The position numbers and the translations under genes were made by a program. Below the pieces are notes generated by a model that saw only the letters and a program-made list of their open reading frames with translations, was not told where the DNA came from and ran no database searches. Positions 10,701-18,567 of a DNA stretch of 64,000 bases are shown in pieces. Position 1 is the stretch's first letter. Each line of letters starts with the position of its first letter. The DNA lies in the NCBI GenBank assembly GCA_017792465.1, contig CP051234.1:1180606-1244605 (forward strand), in the 5' to 3' direction. Source of the DNA: Filomicrobium sp. (GTDB lineage: Bacteria; Pseudomonadota; Alphaproteobacteria; Rhizobiales; Hyphomicrobiaceae).

Positions 10701-11191
10701 GGCATCCGATGGGGGTGCTGCGTGATGTGTTCCGGGCCGAACGAGTTTTCACCTGCGCGGAAACCTCTTTACGCGGCGACGGATTGTGGACACGCACGGC
10801 GGGACTCGTTCTGGTGCGGCAGCGGCCCGGCAGCGGCAATGCCATCTTTATTACCCTCGAAGACGAGACCGGCATTACCAATGTCGTGTTATGGGCGCGG
10901 CAGTTCGAAAAATTCCGCAAGGCGGTGATGGCGGCGCGGCTCATGCTGGTCGAAGGACGTGTGCAGCGCAGTGCGGAGGGCGTGGTGCACCTGATGGCGC
11001 AGCGTGTCTTCGACCGTTCCGAAGAACTTGGCCGCCTTTCAGAAACCCACGATCCGGTCATCACCTATTCGCGCGCCGATGAAGTCGTGCATGCGCAAGC
11101 GGTTCCGCCACAGCCTCCGGTGCCGCGCCCGTTACGCGCCCGGCACCCACGCGATGTCCGCATTATTCCCAAGTCGCGGGATTTCCACTGA
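7733..11191 (+). CDS. dnaE2: DnaE2 error-prone DNA polymerase III alpha subunit
   Basis: A polymerase of about 1,152 aa that carries out translesion synthesis as part of the ImuA-ImuB-DnaE2 system. An N-terminal PHP domain begins FAELIAASNYSFLRGASHP. The polymerase core carries the catalytic PDIDVDFEHERREEV motif (near residue 440). A C-terminal OB-fold region (GLVLVRQRPGSGNAIFITLED) ends the protein. ATG at 7733 overlaps the imuB stop; GTG at 7730 is an alternative. Length matches DnaE2 rather than the replicative DnaE1. Confidence 0.95.
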   Translation: MPFAELIAASNYSFLRGASHPRDLVLTSLLLGHTGLGIADRNSVAGVVRAYAALEDLRRDGLIKPQKLRSGSAPGEFIWQRDLNRDETCPDEAFVDGAQLQELAQGFKLVTGARLVFCDGTPDIVVYPENREGWGRLCRLLTLGSRRAMKGDCLLSRDDLLADTRDLLLIVIPPASLSAPARSEGSAQAWNGWAAQDWGLDLPEVLARCKEAAPDRLWLAASMPMRGDDRRRLATLQQIADVAAVPLIASNDVLYADARQRDLQDVLTCIRKGLTIQTAGRLLQSNAERHLKPSDEMARLFRDRPEALSQTQVLLERIGFSLDQLRYEYPDEPVPEGWEPQAWLEELTWRKAATRYPSGLPEKVKGLLRNELDLIAQLDYARYFLTIHDLVQFAESQAILCQGRGSAANSAVCYVLGITSVDPDTHDLLFARFISTERKEPPDIDVDFEHERREEVIQYIYAKYGRHRAGIAATVISYRPRSAIRDVGKALGLTEDVTAKLAGTQWGSWGRDISDKHIEEAGFDPSNPMIRQTICLATRLLGFPRHLSQHVGGFVLARHRLDEIVPIGNAAMADRTFIAWDKDDIDALGLMKVDVLALGMLTCIRKSFDLLSAHRGIDYGLADVPDEQEDVYDMLCKGDSLGVFQVESRAQMNMLPRLRPRAFYDLVIEVAIVRPGPIQGDMVHPYLRRRSGQEKVSFPAPAPEHGPADELYQVLHKTKGVPLFQEQAMRLAMVAAKFTDAEANALRRAMATFRNVGTIGQFEALMIERMVARGYDPEFARNCFEQIKGFGSYGFPESHAASFAKLVYISSFIKCRYPAVFACALLNSQPMGFYAPAQIVRDAAEHGVEVRPVDINHSVWDNTLEETDYGALALRLGLRQIDGLGESDAARLVAARTLPFASVEDLSVRANLHGRPLHLLADADTFGSLGLNRRNALWEVRRLPAAAPLPLFAAADARELRAEPDARLPRMSPGENIAADYQTIRLSLKGHPMGVLRDVFRAERVFTCAETSLRGDGLWTRTAGLVLVRQRPGSGNAIFITLEDETGITNVVLWARQFEKFRKAVMAARLMLVEGRVQRSAEGVVHLMAQRVFDRSEELGRLSETHDPVITYSRADEVVHAQAVPPQPPVPRPLRARHPRDVRIIPKSRDFH

Positions 11192-11354
11192 ATGTCATCG
11201 CGGATGCACAGCGAATAAATCGGCTTTTTGACAATTATCATAAGGCAGACACAACCGATCTGCGCACTATAATAAATCCCGGCAACCAAGTTCGCAGGTG
11301 CCGCCTGGCACTTCGCGCGCCGCCCACCAACCGCAAGCAATCCTCATCCAATCC

Positions 11355-13658
11355 ATGACGCAACCCGCAAAAAGCCCGATCAATCTGGTTTCCCGCGCGC
11401 TCATCAGCATCGCGCTCGCATCCTTGGTGATCGGCCTCACCGCCTGGGTCATGGGGTACTCAACAGCGGCGCAATGGATCTGGGCCATCGGTACGATCCC
11501 GGTGGCCACCGGCCTCTTGGTCTCTATCGTCGAGGACTTCCTGGCCGGGCGGGTCGGCGTCGACGCCGTGGCGCTTGTTTCGATGACCGCTGCCCTCATC
11601 CTTGGAGAGAACCTGGCCGGTATTGTCGTTGCCATCATGTATGCGGGCGGCTCGGTTCTGGAAGACTTCGCAATCGAGCGGGCGCAAAGCGATCTGAAAT
11701 CACTTGTCGACAGGGCACCGCGCGTCGCCCACCGCAGCACCGGAACTGCCGTCGAAGAAATTGACGTCGAGGAGGTCAAGGTCGGCGACCGCCTTCTGGT
11801 TCGTGCCGGCGAAGTCATTCCCGTCGATGGCATTCTGCTCGATGACGGCGCCGTCCTCGATGAGTCGGCACTCACTGGCGAACCGTTGCCGGTCGACCGG
11901 GACAAGGGCGAGACGCTCAGAAGCGGCTCGGTCAACAAAAGCGGCGCCTTCGAATTTCGCGCCACCGCAACGGCCGGGGAAAGCACATATGCGGGCATCG
12001 TGCGGATGGTCACCGCAGCCCAGGCCGCCAAAGCGCCGTTTATCCGGCTGGCCGACCAGTTTGCAATCTTCTTGTTGCCTCTCACTCTTGCCGTTGCCGG
12101 CGTTGCCTGGTTTGTTTCCGGTGATCCGGTCCGTGGCTTGGCGGTTCTGGTGGCGGCGACGCCCTGTCCGCTCATCATCGCGGCGCCTGTCGCATTCATC
12201 GCCGGCGTTTCACAGGCCGCACGCAAGGGCATCCTGATCAAGGGTGGCGGTCCGCTCGAAGCGTTGGCGCGCACGCATACCGCGATGTTCGACAAGACCG
12301 GCACGTTGACGGTGGGCGGCGCACGACTGATTGCAGTCGAAACTGCGCCTGGTGCGGATGGCGACGAGATCCTGCGACTTGCGGCGTCTCTCGAACAGGC
12401 TTCGCAGCATGTCGTGGCTGAAGCCATCGTTGAAGCGGCTCGCCATAAAGGCCTGTTGCTGGAGATCCCGGAACGCATCGACGAAGCTGTCGGCGCCGGG
12501 CTTTCGGGTCTCGTCGGTGGGCGCAACGTGCGGGCCGGGTCCTTCCAATACGTCTGCGGCACACATTCGGCCGAACCTTGGGCGCAAAGGGTCCTGCGGC
12601 GGGCGTCCTGGCGTTCGGCACTGAGTGTTTTCGTCGCCGTCGATGGGCGAACGATCGGAGCGTTGCTGCTGGCTGACGAACTGCGCCGCGAAGCCCCAAG
12701 ATCCGTGCAATTGCTGCGCCAACATGGCGTGAAGCGGATCGTGATGGTGACGGGAGACCGCGCGGATGCCGCCGACATTATTGGCGCGGCGCTGGATCTC
12801 GAAGGTGTGCTCGCCGACCGGGAACCGGCTGACAAGGTTCAAGCGGTGGCAACTGAACAGCGCCTTCACCCGACTTTGATGGTCGGAGACGGGATCAACG
12901 ATGCACCGGCTCTTGCCGCCGCCGATGTCGGCATCGCCATGGGCGTGCGCGGTGCGAGCGCCTCTTCGGAGGCCGCCGATGTGGTGTTGATGGTCGACCA
13001 GATCGACCGGGTCGCCGATGCCGTCGAGATTGCCAAGCACGCCCGCGGAATTGCTCTGCAGAGCATTGTTGTCGGGTTGAGCCTCTCCGGCATCGCAATG
13101 GGTTTTGCGGCGTTCGGACTGCTGAGCCCGGTCGCCGGCGCGCTGGCGCAGGAAGCCATCGATGTCGCCGTCATTCTCAACGCGCTGCGGGCCAATTTCA
13201 GTCCCTGGCGACCCGGCCACAAGATCATGCCGCAGGCTTCGGCAATCAAGCTTCGCCAGGAACACAAGGAGCTTGAAGTCTGGCTCGACCGGCTGCGTCA
13301 AATATCTGATGGTCTGGACGATGCCGACCCAGACGGCGCCGTCAAATTGATTGTTGAAGCCAACGGGATTGTTGCAGAGCAGCTCCTTGCGCATGAACAA
13401 AACGACGAGACCAGCGTTTACCCCCGGATTGGCAAGTATCTGAGCGATGGACATGGGCTTGGTGCGATGAGCCGCGCGCATCGAGAGATCATGCATCTGG
13501 GCCGCTTGCTTGAGCGGCTCACCAAAGACCTTTCGCCGGAGGATGCCGATCATTATCTCGTTCGCGACGCCCAGCGGGTCATTGAATCGCTTGAAGCGCT
13601 TATTCGCGTTCACAATGCGCAGGAAGAAGATATTTTCGAACACGCCGCGCGCGGCTGA
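11355..13658 (+). CDS. P1B-5-type metal-transporting ATPase with C-terminal hemerythrin domain
   Basis: A 767-aa P-type ATPase. The actuator loop has LTGEPLPV (173-180), the membrane metal site is TPCP (269-272, rather than CPC), the phosphorylation site is DKTGT (313-317), and the hinge is GDGINDAPAL. From about residue 635 a hemerythrin-like HHE domain follows, with ligands in RQEHKELE, HEQNDET, AHREIMH and HNAQEEDIFEH. TPCP plus a C-terminal hemerythrin domain defines the P1B-5 subgroup, whose Sinorhizobium member Nia exports Ni2+ and Fe2+. There is no N-terminal cysteine metal-binding domain. ATG at 11355 is favoured over an earlier in-frame codon. The metal here is inferred as iron or nickel. 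Confidence 0.88.
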   Translation: MTQPAKSPINLVSRALISIALASLVIGLTAWVMGYSTAAQWIWAIGTIPVATGLLVSIVEDFLAGRVGVDAVALVSMTAALILGENLAGIVVAIMYAGGSVLEDFAIERAQSDLKSLVDRAPRVAHRSTGTAVEEIDVEEVKVGDRLLVRAGEVIPVDGILLDDGAVLDESALTGEPLPVDRDKGETLRSGSVNKSGAFEFRATATAGESTYAGIVRMVTAAQAAKAPFIRLADQFAIFLLPLTLAVAGVAWFVSGDPVRGLAVLVAATPCPLIIAAPVAFIAGVSQAARKGILIKGGGPLEALARTHTAMFDKTGTLTVGGARLIAVETAPGADGDEILRLAASLEQASQHVVAEAIVEAARHKGLLLEIPERIDEAVGAGLSGLVGGRNVRAGSFQYVCGTHSAEPWAQRVLRRASWRSALSVFVAVDGRTIGALLLADELRREAPRSVQLLRQHGVKRIVMVTGDRADAADIIGAALDLEGVLADREPADKVQAVATEQRLHPTLMVGDGINDAPALAAADVGIAMGVRGASASSEAADVVLMVDQIDRVADAVEIAKHARGIALQSIVVGLSLSGIAMGFAAFGLLSPVAGALAQEAIDVAVILNALRANFSPWRPGHKIMPQASAIKLRQEHKELEVWLDRLRQISDGLDDADPDGAVKLIVEANGIVAEQLLAHEQNDETSVYPRIGKYLSDGHGLGAMSRAHREIMHLGRLLERLTKDLSPEDADHYLVRDAQRVIESLEALIRVHNAQEEDIFEHAARG

Positions 13659-13685
13659 TCAGCAAGTCTAAAATAAAAGCAAGCG

Positions 13686-14630
13686 ATGACGGATACGCCA
13701 GACCCCATATCCCAAAGCCTCCCGGAACCCAATAGCCGTTTTATCAGTATCGGCCATTCGGCATGGGATCGCACTTACCGGGTCAAGGATCTGCCGGCTC
13801 CGCCTTCGAAGGTACGCGCGCTTGAGCACATCGAAAACGGTGGCGGCACGGCTGCCAATGCTGCGGCTTCGATCGCAAGGCTCGGTGGTGAAGTCGAACT
13901 GTGGAGCCGGGTCGGAAATGACGGCTTTGGCAACCAGGTTATCGACGAGCTCGACCGGACCTGCGTCGACACGCAGTTCGTGATCCGCCATGAAGGTTCG
14001 AGAACTTCCACCTCCGTTGTGATTGTCGATCAACGCGGCGAGCGGCTCGTCATCAGCGAGCGCGATCACGCCATGCCCGCTCAACCCGACTGGTTGCCTC
14101 TGGACCGCATCGATGGGCGCAGTTTCGTGCTGAGTGATCTGACTTGGCGTGAAGGCACGATTGCCGCTTTTCAGCGTGCCAAGGAGAAGGGCGCAATCAC
14201 GCTCATCGACATAGACATCGCCGGCGGCATCCCTTCAGATGAGATTCTGAAGCTCACCGAATTCGCGGTCGCCTCAGAAAGCGCGCTTGAGGAATTCTTT
14301 CCGGCGCCCACGATCGACGAGCAACTTGCAGCCGTGCTCGCGAAAGGGCCACGCCACGCTGGCGTCACGCGTGGAGAAAAAGGCTATCACTGGCGGACAT
14401 CCGCTGGGTCATCGGGCAGCCTGCCTGCATTCAAGGTTGAAGTTGTTGATACGACCGGCGCAGGCGATACCTTTCATGGCGCGCTCGCGTTGGCGATCGC
14501 CAGCGGTCTTGGGGACGCGGCGGCCGCCCGCTTTGCCTCTGCGACGGCAGCACTCAAATGCCGCCGCCTGGGCGCGCGCAGCGGACTTCCAACCTTGCAA
14601 GAGGTGATGACTTTCTTGCGCGATTCTTGA
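13686..14630 (+). CDS. PfkB-family sugar kinase
   Basis: A 314-aa ribokinase/PfkB-type kinase that transfers phosphate from ATP to a sugar or nucleoside hydroxyl. The first PfkB signature lies around HIENGGGTAANAAASIARLGG, and the catalytic anion-hole motif DTTGAGDTFHGALA is at about 257-270. Length is normal. It starts 27 bp after the metal ATPase and may share its transcript, though no functional link is evident. The substrate cannot be assigned; ribokinase-like and fructokinase-like members look alike at this level. Confidence 0.85.
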   Translation: MTDTPDPISQSLPEPNSRFISIGHSAWDRTYRVKDLPAPPSKVRALEHIENGGGTAANAAASIARLGGEVELWSRVGNDGFGNQVIDELDRTCVDTQFVIRHEGSRTSTSVVIVDQRGERLVISERDHAMPAQPDWLPLDRIDGRSFVLSDLTWREGTIAAFQRAKEKGAITLIDIDIAGGIPSDEILKLTEFAVASESALEEFFPAPTIDEQLAAVLAKGPRHAGVTRGEKGYHWRTSAGSSGSLPAFKVEVVDTTGAGDTFHGALALAIASGLGDAAAARFASATAALKCRRLGARSGLPTLQEVMTFLRDS

Positions 14631-14657
14631 TCTTGCCAGCCGACGGCCGCAGAGCCT

Positions 14658-16217
14658 TTATCCGCAGACCTTGTTGCGACCGCTCTTCTTGGCATCGTAG
14701 AGGGCCTTGTCCGCACTGCAGGCGATGTCCGCGTAGCATTCGCTGGCTTCTGGAATTTCAAAAACACCTGCTGATGTGGTGATGCTTGGAAGGGTTTCCT
14801 TGCCGTAGTGAACTTCCATCTGCGCGACCTTCAACAGCAGTTCTTCGGCGCGCTGGCGAGCGATAGTCCAGTTCGATCCAACCATCAAAACTGCGAACTC
14901 TTCGCCGCCAATCCGGGCGACGACATCGTTCTGGCGGAAGTGGTCCAGCAAGACGCGCGAAAATTCCTTCAAGACAACGTCTCCGGCGTCGTGCCCGAAC
15001 TTGTCATTGAATGTTTTGAAGTGGTCGATATCCAGGAAGATCAGCGATGCGTGCCACTGGCCCTGTTTGATGCGACTGATTTCACGCGAGCAGCGTTCCG
15101 AAAAATATCGCCGGTTGAACAACCCGGTCAGGGGGTCCTTGGTCGACCTGTCCTGGAGCTCCTGGTTGAGCTTCAGATTTGCAATCGCCAGGCTGATCTG
15201 TGCTGCACATTTCGCAGCCAAATTGAACCAATGGTATTGTTCCTCGTTGGTCTGCATTCCGGCCGGATCCGGGCACACATGCAACAGGCCGACCGTCTCA
15301 CCATGCGCCAGGATAGGGATGCAGAAGTAGTGGGAATTTTCATCATGCTGGGGCAGCCCCTCGGCATGGGTATGCTCGCATTCGAAACGCAGGCCTTTGC
15401 GGCCGTAGTGATAGGAATGTCCCTGGCGCAGTCCCCAGCAGTCATTCGGCTTAATTTCACCCAAAGCGATTTCAAACGGCCACGAGCAGGACGGGACCAG
15501 CACATCGCGCGAATTGTTGTAGGTATAGAGGACGCCGACGGAATTCGGCATCAAGCGGGCGACAAAGGTAAGAACGATCGAATTCAATTCTGCGTTCGAC
15601 TTGCAGGAGTGCAGCCAGTGATTGAATTTCGATAAGAGTTCTTCTTGCTGCTTGCGCCCTTCTTCAACGTGCAGGGCCTGGCGCGCTTTGAGTTCGGCGA
15701 CTTCAGCGCGATGCAAGGCTTGGCTGAGTTCGTTTTCTCTTGCTTTCAACCGCGTCAGGTCAGAACAGATTTCAAGCACGCGGCCAGAACTATGGCGATA
15801 GGAACGGCGTAAGATCCAGCGCCCATCGGCCAGAGGCATCCAGCACTCGCGGCGAATGGCGCCTGGTGCAAATGCATGCTGGCTCAGCCAAGCCTCGTCG
15901 CTCTCGCCGTTGAGTTCCCAGATGCCGCGATTGAGACTTTCGCGCAGCACGCCGTCATAGGAAGACCCGATCTTGATCAGGTCTTCAAGGCCTGCGTGGA
16001 GTTGCCGGTAGGCCTCGTTGACGAACTGGTAATGCCCTGTATCGTCGACGATCGCCAAACCGTCGTCGATCGTTTCGCTTAAGATTTCTGCAAGTTGGCT
16101 GCGCTTGATTTCAAGCAGTTCCGTGCCGATCGACTGCGGAGACTGCAAGTTCCTTGGCGTGCGGGAGCGCTTGCTCGAACTTGTAGTTTTGGGCTTGGTG
16201 GACACGGAACAACTCAA
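14658..16217 (-). CDS. PAS-GAF diguanylate cyclase
   Basis: A 519-aa sensor enzyme that makes cyclic di-GMP. A PAS segment (about 45-165) is followed by a coiled linker, a GAF-like region (about 195-335) and a C-terminal GGDEF domain whose signature is GGEEF in RIGGEEFAVLM, a functional variant. No membrane segments are seen, so it is cytosolic. It converges on the PfkB kinase and its start faces the NifA-type promoter region of the TPR gene. Whether it responds to the nitrogen-fixation state is unknown. Confidence 0.9.
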   Translation of the reverse strand: MSCSVSTKPKTTSSSKRSRTPRNLQSPQSIGTELLEIKRSQLAEILSETIDDGLAIVDDTGHYQFVNEAYRQLHAGLEDLIKIGSSYDGVLRESLNRGIWELNGESDEAWLSQHAFAPGAIRRECWMPLADGRWILRRSYRHSSGRVLEICSDLTRLKARENELSQALHRAEVAELKARQALHVEEGRKQQEELLSKFNHWLHSCKSNAELNSIVLTFVARLMPNSVGVLYTYNNSRDVLVPSCSWPFEIALGEIKPNDCWGLRQGHSYHYGRKGLRFECEHTHAEGLPQHDENSHYFCIPILAHGETVGLLHVCPDPAGMQTNEEQYHWFNLAAKCAAQISLAIANLKLNQELQDRSTKDPLTGLFNRRYFSERCSREISRIKQGQWHASLIFLDIDHFKTFNDKFGHDAGDVVLKEFSRVLLDHFRQNDVVARIGGEEFAVLMVGSNWTIARQRAEELLLKVAQMEVHYGKETLPSITTSAGVFEIPEASECYADIACSADKALYDAKKSGRNKVCG

Positions 16218-16280
16218 AACAAAATGGAAATAAGATCACGAATGTTCAGACTACACGTATTTGGATACCAAGCTCCTAAC

Positions 16281-16296
16281 TGTACTCTATCCTACA
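16281..16296 (+). promoter_or_regulatory. NifA upstream activator sequence (TPR-ferredoxin unit)
   Basis: TGT-ACTCTATCCT-ACA is a perfect TGT-N10-ACA site. It lies 135 bp before a -24/-12-like element, the usual distance for NifA enhancers. Single sites of this kind also occur by chance, so the pairing carries the weight. Confidence 0.6.
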
Positions 16297-16430
16297 CATG
16301 CCCGATTACGATTGATTAACTTCTGACGCCGCTCGCCAAGCGAAAGAATTTGATAACGAAATGCACTTGCGCTCAGCCTCCGCGAACCGCGCGTTTTCTT
16401 GGTCTGCCCAGAACCGATGTCCTTTGTCGA

Positions 16431-16445
16431 TGGACCGAATTTTGC
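16431..16445 (+). promoter_or_regulatory. Sigma-54 -24/-12 promoter (TPR-ferredoxin unit)
   Basis: TGGACCGAATTTTGC keeps the GG and GC doublets at 10-base spacing, although the -24 half departs from TGGCAC. It lies 63 bp upstream of the ATG at 16508. The surrounding 290-bp gap to the diguanylate cyclase holds nothing else recognised. Confidence 0.5.
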
Positions 16446-16507
16446 ATTCTTTAAATACAAATCTTGCGCAAACCAAAACGTATAACCGAAAGCGAAGTAT
16501 TGGCCTC

Positions 16508-17005
16508 ATGATCGCACCCATCGAGAAATCCGATGACGCCGCGGAAAACGCGGCTGCGCTTCTGGCGCTTAAAGATGCGCGTTCGGCCCGCTCGGATCCG
16601 GCCGCAGCGGAAACGGCGGTGCTGAGGGCGTTGCAATTGGCGCCGCAAGACCTTGAAGTCCGGCTTGGCGCTTACAGGTTCTATTTCTACAATCACCGAT
16701 ATTCCGATGCTCTTCCGCACGCCCAGTTTATTGTCGAACATTCTGCGCGGCGTCTGAATATTCCGGTCGATTGGAGAGCCGTGAGCGCAGCCGATACCGA
16801 CTTTTCCGCGCTCGAAAGTGTTCCGGGTCTCTATCTCCAGGCTCTACTGGCGTGGGGCTATTGCAACGTGCGGCTTGGCGAATTGGAGCTTGGGCGGGAA
16901 GCTGTCGCAAAGGCTGCTGAAATCGATCCGAGCGATCGTTTCGGTGCGCAGGCGATCCTTGAGATCATCGATAACGGTGACGATAGCGACGCTGACGAAG
17001 CCTGA
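16508..17005 (+). CDS. TPR-like protein of nif island
   Basis: A 165-aa soluble protein of helical repeats: AALLALKDARSARSDP, then AETAVLRALQLAPQD, then ALLAWGYCNVRLGELELGREAVAKAAEIDPSD, the last a clear tetratricopeptide pair. The tail is acidic (DNGDDSDADEA). No catalytic residues are apparent; a scaffolding or assembly role is likely. ATG at 16508 is preferred over an earlier in-frame ATG because it follows the sigma-54 element and matches the start of conserved-looking sequence. It precedes a [2Fe-2S] ferredoxin and probably shares its transcript. The exact family is not recognised. Confidence 0.7.
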   Translation: MIAPIEKSDDAAENAAALLALKDARSARSDPAAAETAVLRALQLAPQDLEVRLGAYRFYFYNHRYSDALPHAQFIVEHSARRLNIPVDWRAVSAADTDFSALESVPGLYLQALLAWGYCNVRLGELELGREAVAKAAEIDPSDRFGAQAILEIIDNGDDSDADEA

Positions 17006-17201
17006 CTTTCCCAAATCAATGCGCTTCCAAGAGATTGTCGCGTTTGTCGGCATTCCTCCAAACAAACTGTGTCTGAGATGGCTACCTAAAGCCGTCCCGC
17101 CCTTGGTTTTCTGCGCAGTTGCGCCGGCTTTGGGCAGTTGGCGCGGCTTTTGAATTGCTCTTTGGCAAAAGAGTTCAAAACAATTCCTGGAGCTGCTGAT
17201 C

Positions 17202-17534
17202 ATGACTTTGGAAATTCCGCAAGTGTACCGCTACCACGTCTTTACGTGCTTGCAGTCGCGTCCTGAGGGCCACCCGCACGGCAGCTGTGCGCAAAGAGGC
17301 GCGAACAGTCTTTATGACTACCTGGCAAACAGCCTTGAAAAGCTCGGCAATCCCGATATCGCCAAGACGGTGACGGGCTGTTTAGGGTTTTGTCTGGCCG
17401 GCCCGGTCATGGTGGTCTACCCGGAAGGCATCTGGTACGTGCCGCGGACGCGGGAGGACATCGACGAGATCATTCAATCTCATTTCGTCGACAATACCCC
17501 CGTTGAGCGACTGATCATCGTCCCGCGCTCCTGA
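17202..17534 (+). CDS. Thioredoxin-like [2Fe-2S] ferredoxin
   Basis: A 110-aa ferredoxin of the thioredoxin-fold type. Cluster cysteines fall in FTCLQSRPEGHPHGSC and GCLGFCLAGPVMVVYPEG, the pattern of the Clostridium pasteurianum and Azotobacter 2Fe-2S proteins. Related genes accompany nif clusters and the protein is presumed to move electrons to or protect nitrogenase. A terminator follows. It lies about 200 bp after the TPR gene with no clear promoter between. Confidence 0.88.
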   Translation: MTLEIPQVYRYHVFTCLQSRPEGHPHGSCAQRGANSLYDYLANSLEKLGNPDIAKTVTGCLGFCLAGPVMVVYPEGIWYVPRTREDIDEIIQSHFVDNTPVERLIIVPRS

Positions 17535-17568
17535 AACTGGCTTTCAAAAATTTCCAGCTCAATCGCAA

Positions 17569-17620
17569 AAGCGTCCAGGCCCCATCCTGAAGGCGGGCCC
17601 TGGTCGCTTATTATTTTTTT
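17569..17620 (+). terminator. Rho-independent terminator after [2Fe-2S] ferredoxin
   Basis: AAGCG-T-CCAGGCCC pairs with GGGCCCTGG-T-CGCTT with one T-T mismatch and one bulge, followed by TTATTTTTTT. It starts 35 bp after the ferredoxin stop and separates it from the convergent bacterioferritin gene. Confidence 0.7.
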
Positions 17621-17699
17621 GCGTGATAGATTTTGAATTGGGTGGGTTGGCGGTCGGCGCTGAACTCAAGCGTTGGGCGAGCTTGAAGCGGATTTCCGC

Positions 17700-18188
17700 T
17701 CAAGCCTCCTGTTCGTTGGCGGGTGCCGACTGCAGCAACGAGAAATTCTCGATCCCAATTTTTTCGAGGAGTTCAAGCTGGGTCTCGATGAAGTCGATAT
17801 GGCCTTCTTCATCGTTCAGCAGGCTTTCAAAGAGCGCCATGGAAACATAATCTTCTTTCTCCCGGCATACAGCTCTTGCCTCGTTATAGAGATCGCGCGC
17901 GCTATACTCAGCGGCGAGATCGCACTCAAGAACCTCTTTGAGGTTCTGGCCGATGCGCAGCGGGTCGAGGGTCTGCAAGTTCGGGTGGCCTTCAAGGAAG
18001 ATGATGCGCTCGATCAGTTTGTCGGCGTGCTCCATCTCTTCGATGGATTCTTCGCGTTCCTTTTTTGCAATCTTCGTAAAACCCCAGTCTTCCAGCAAGC
18101 GATAATGTAACCAGTATTGGTTCACGGCCGTCAGTTCGTGCCGCAACGACTGGTTCAGATATTCGATGACTTTGTCGTCACCCTTCAT
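17700..18188 (-). CDS. bfr: Bacterioferritin
   Basis: A 162-aa ferritin-like iron-storage protein that oxidises Fe2+ at a diiron site. The start [30 protein letters not shown] and the later [18 protein letters not shown] and [16 protein letters not shown] stretches carry the ligand pattern E, E-x2-H, E, E-x2-H. A methionine haem ligand region is not verified. It overlaps the upstream bfd gene by 4 bp (ATGA), so the store and its release factor are co-translated. Placement at the edge of the nif island suggests iron supply for Fe-S synthesis. Confidence 0.94.
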   Translation of the reverse strand: MKGDDKVIEYLNQSLRHELTAVNQYWLHYRLLEDWGFTKIAKKEREESIEEMEHADKLIERIIFLEGHPNLQTLDPLRIGQNLKEVLECDLAAEYSARDLYNEARAVCREKEDYVSMALFESLLNDEEGHIDFIETQLELLEKIGIENFSLLQSAPANEQEA

Positions 18189-18472
18189 ACGAATTCACCT
18201 TCTTCGAGTGTATTGGCTTCGAGTGTGTTGGGGTCCGCCTGGAGCGTCGCCTGCATTGCTTTGCGCGGGCAATTTTCGTTGCCGCACCGCTTTTTGCATC
18301 CATCGATCATGTTGTTGAGGGCGGGCAGACAGCCGCTGCACTGGCGCCGTGCATTCAAGGCGCGAATGACCCGGCCGGGCGTCAGCGTCTGATCTGGCGC
18401 GTCCGACAGAAGATCCACAACAACGGATTCAAAATCCTGCTCCGTGATCACGTTGCATTGACAGATAATCAT
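18185..18472 (-). CDS. bfd: Bacterioferritin-associated ferredoxin, extended
   Basis: A 95-aa BFD-type [2Fe-2S] protein that reduces bacterioferritin to release iron. The cluster motif begins CQCNV at residue 4 and closes with CSGC near residue 46, matching CxC-x30s-CxxC. Beyond that it has an unusual tail with [11 protein letters not shown] and about 25 further residues; ordinary Bfd proteins end soon after the second motif. It precedes bfr and overlaps it. Confidence 0.85.
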   Translation of the reverse strand: MIICQCNVITEQDFESVVVDLLSDAPDQTLTPGRVIRALNARRQCSGCLPALNNMIDGCKKRCGNENCPRKAMQATLQADPNTLEANTLEEGEFV

Positions 18473-18502
18473 GAACAGCGTGCCCCTAGTTGGCGGCGGA
18501 GA

Positions 18503-18540
18503 GCCGTGCAGCTTTTGATCAATCTATAAAGCTGCACGGC
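18503..18540. repeat. 13-bp perfect inverted repeat
   Basis: GCCGTGCAGCTTT and AAAGCTGCACGGC pair perfectly around a 12-base loop between the peroxiredoxin stop and the bfd start. No uridine run follows on the minus strand. It could be a terminator for the peroxiredoxin gene, a leader hairpin for bfd-bfr or a protein-binding palindrome. Confidence 0.6.
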
Positions 18541-18567
18541 CACCTGATTGCGATCGCGCGCGGACCC

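Noticed and set aside
11267-12835. A 522-codon open frame antisense to the metal ATPase
   Set aside because: Its composition (Ser, Arg, Thr and Ala rich, no motif) is that of an antisense shadow in high-GC DNA, while the plus frame has clear ATPase motifs.
12210-13643. A 477-codon antisense open frame over the ATPase 3' half
   Set aside because: Same reason; the hemerythrin domain and hinge motif are on the plus strand.
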